Position numbers and translations under genes: made by a program. DNA of 17,807 nucleotides from an uncultured Eubacteriales bacterium (lineage in GTDB: Bacteria; Bacillota_A; Clostridia; Oscillospirales; Oscillospiraceae), in the NCBI GenBank assembly GCA_900319835.1, contig ONPY01000050.1:1-17807 (forward strand), read 5' to 3'. Below the pieces are notes generated by a model. That model saw only the letters and a program-made list of their open reading frames with translations, ran no database searches and was not told where the DNA came from. Below, in pieces: positions 16,663 to 17,807 of the stretch (position 1 is the stretch's first letter; the number at the start of each line of letters is the position of its first letter).

Positions 16663-16675
16663 AACCTGCTATACT
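16647..16675 (+). promoter_or_regulatory. Promoter of the ABC transporter gene
   Basis: TTTCCA (16647-16652), a 17-bp spacer and an extended -10, TGC plus TATACT (16670-16675). The predicted start is near 16682, 25 nt before the ATG. Confidence 0.6.
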
Positions 16676-16706
16676 AATTAAAAAAATAGCAAAAGGAGAG
16701 GGCTGC

Positions 16707-17807
16707 ATGAGACTTGCTTTGAAAATCCTGCTGAGCGTTATGCTTGATTCCAGCAGCGTGCAGGAAAGCCTGTTTACCGTTCTGTACATTGTCGGCCTGT
16801 GGAAGCTGCTGGAGAAGTCGGGCATCAAGGGCTGGCTTGCCGCCGTACCCTTCGTACGGGACTTTCAGATCGCCCGCTGCGCCATGCGCGAGCCGGAGGG
16901 CCGCGTCTATGTCATGACTGACATGGGCCTGAAGCTGCTCACTGTCTTTCTGCTGATGTCCGGCAGAGAGAACCTCGCCGGGAGACCGGAGGAGCTGGTC
17001 GCGTCCGACGGCATGTCCGCGCTCCTGTTTATCTTTGTGGTCACACTGGGGCTGGTGGACATGATTTACGGCGCCCGCATTTATTCGGGCCTGATCGAGG
17101 TCTACGGCGTGAAGAAGCGCTGGATCTGGCTGTGGCTGTTTCCCGTCACCCGCTTTATCCCGGCACTGCTCTGGGGCTACCAGGACAAGTATCAGCCCCT
17201 GATGCAGGCGGAGGATATCAAGGCCGAGATGGCGCGGCTAGCCACCCACGGCAGGGCCGACGTGATGGACGAGGGACTGACCGTAAACCTGAAGGAGCGC
17301 AGCGTGTGGGAGTTCCTGCAAAAGATTGTTCTGCTGCGGGACATCCATCTGAGTATTCCCCAGGGACATATGGTGCTGCTGCTGGGCGGTTCCGGCGCGG
17401 GCAAGACCACCTTTGTCAACGCCGTCAACGGCTATGAAAAGGCCAAGGCTGAGGTCATGCTCAACGGCAAAAACATGTACACCGAGTACGACAAGATGCA
17501 GTATGAGGTGGGTTTTGTTCCCCAGAGCGATATGATGCGCGGAAAGGACACGGTGCTCTACACCTTGGCAGATGCGGCGAAGCTGCGCCTGCCCATGGAC
17601 GTGGACGCAAAACAGCGCCGTGCCAGGGTGGATGAGGTCATGGATCTCATGGGCCTAAAGTCTGTACAGGACAATCTCGTGGAGAAGCTCTCCGGCGGCC
17701 AGAGAAAGCGCCTGTCCATCGCGATGGAGCTGATCTCCAGCCCCTCGCTGCTCATCCTGGACGAACCTGACTCGGGCCTGGACGGCGTGATGGCGCGCGG
17801 CCTGTTC
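16707..17807 (+). CDS. ABCG-type ABC transporter with N-terminal membrane module, 3'-truncated
   Basis: The frame runs open from ATG 16707 to the window edge (367 codons seen). AGGAG lies 8 nt upstream. Residues 190-367 are an ABC ATPase of the ABCG/White type: Walker A GGSGAGKT at 227-234, Q-loop VPQSD at 271-275, signature LSGGQRKR at 328-335, Walker B LLILDEP at 348-354, then DSGLD where ABCG proteins usually have TSGLD. The first 160 residues hold about three to four membrane helices (21-33, 74-84, 104-122, 139-156) and the phrase EKSGIKGWLAAVPFVRDFQIAR, resembling small DUF5684-type membrane proteins. ABCG exporters normally place their membrane domain after the ATPase, so this leading module is unusual. 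Any C-terminal permease lies beyond the window. The substrate is unknown. Confidence 0.88.
   Translation, partial: MRLALKILLSVMLDSSSVQESLFTVLYIVGLWKLLEKSGIKGWLAAVPFVRDFQIARCAMREPEGRVYVMTDMGLKLLTVFLLMSGRENLAGRPEELVASDGMSALLFIFVVTLGLVDMIYGARIYSGLIEVYGVKKRWIWLWLFPVTRFIPALLWGYQDKYQPLMQAEDIKAEMARLATHGRADVMDEGLTVNLKERSVWEFLQKIVLLRDIHLSIPQGHMVLLLGGSGAGKTTFVNAVNGYEKAKAEVMLNGKNMYTEYDKMQYEVGFVPQSDMMRGKDTVLYTLADAAKLRLPMDVDAKQRRARVDEVMDLMGLKSVQDNLVEKLSGGQRKRLSIAMELISSPSLLILDEPDSGLDGVMARGLF

Noticed and set aside
16279..16828. Minus-strand frames across the hairpin cluster (124 and 172 codons)
   Set aside because: They consist mostly of translated hairpin arms and duplicated repeat, with no start signals; treated as non-coding.

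Overview
The window looks like chromosomal DNA of a GC-rich anaerobic Clostridia member, probably of the Oscillospiraceae (Oscillibacter/Flavonifractor-like) gut lineage. This rests on Shine-Dalgarno sites of the AGGAGG type, sigma-A style promoters, a 90-residue HU protein, a 2-enoate-reductase-like flavoenzyme and a 2-hydroxyacyl-CoA dehydratase pair. The taxonomic call is inference; no rRNA is present. There is no CRISPR array, prophage, transposase or insertion sequence.

Layout. 1-1016: 3' part of a Sel1-repeat protein made of near-identical 108-bp tandem units. It converges on a minus-strand operon, apbE-like lipoprotein (4253-3207) then recG (3203-1149), with a shared bidirectional terminator between them. 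4319-4425 holds two face-to-face promoters, one for the apbE-recG operon and one for tRNA-Arg(CCG) at 4440-4516. After the tRNA terminator lies about 200 bp of GC-rich hairpins, then a large gene combining a Cache-like sensor and an MscS channel, broken by four single-base frameshifts (4813-7282). Next come an HU gene with its own promoter and terminator, a nitroreductase (7845-8681), an orphan coding remnant in the same frame (8682-9077), a small Cys-rich ORF in the leader of a large OYE-type FeS flavoprotein (9269-11212), and a secreted lipoprotein of unknown role (11418-13082).

13280-16413 is an apparent operon. A promoter whose -35 lies in a perfect palindrome is followed by a leader hairpin, two overlapping genes of the 2-hydroxyacyl-CoA dehydratase/benzoyl-CoA reductase family (399 and 532 aa), a 56-aa single-pass membrane protein, and a terminator. 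The ATP-dependent activator and CoA-transferase that such systems need are not in the window. 16373-16706 is a gene-free cluster of strong, partly mutually exclusive hairpins containing an exact 26-bp duplication. The window ends inside an ABCG-type ABC protein whose ATPase domain follows an unusual N-terminal membrane module; its promoter also carries a palindromic operator.

The gene sets do not form one pathway. The OYE enzyme and the dehydratase pair are both plausible parts of anaerobic reductive metabolism of enoyl or aromatic acids (inference), but they lie in separate transcription units. The most interesting parts for a second look are the dehydratase/small-membrane-protein operon, the broken Cache-MscS gene, the hairpin clusters, and the Cys-rich leader ORF.
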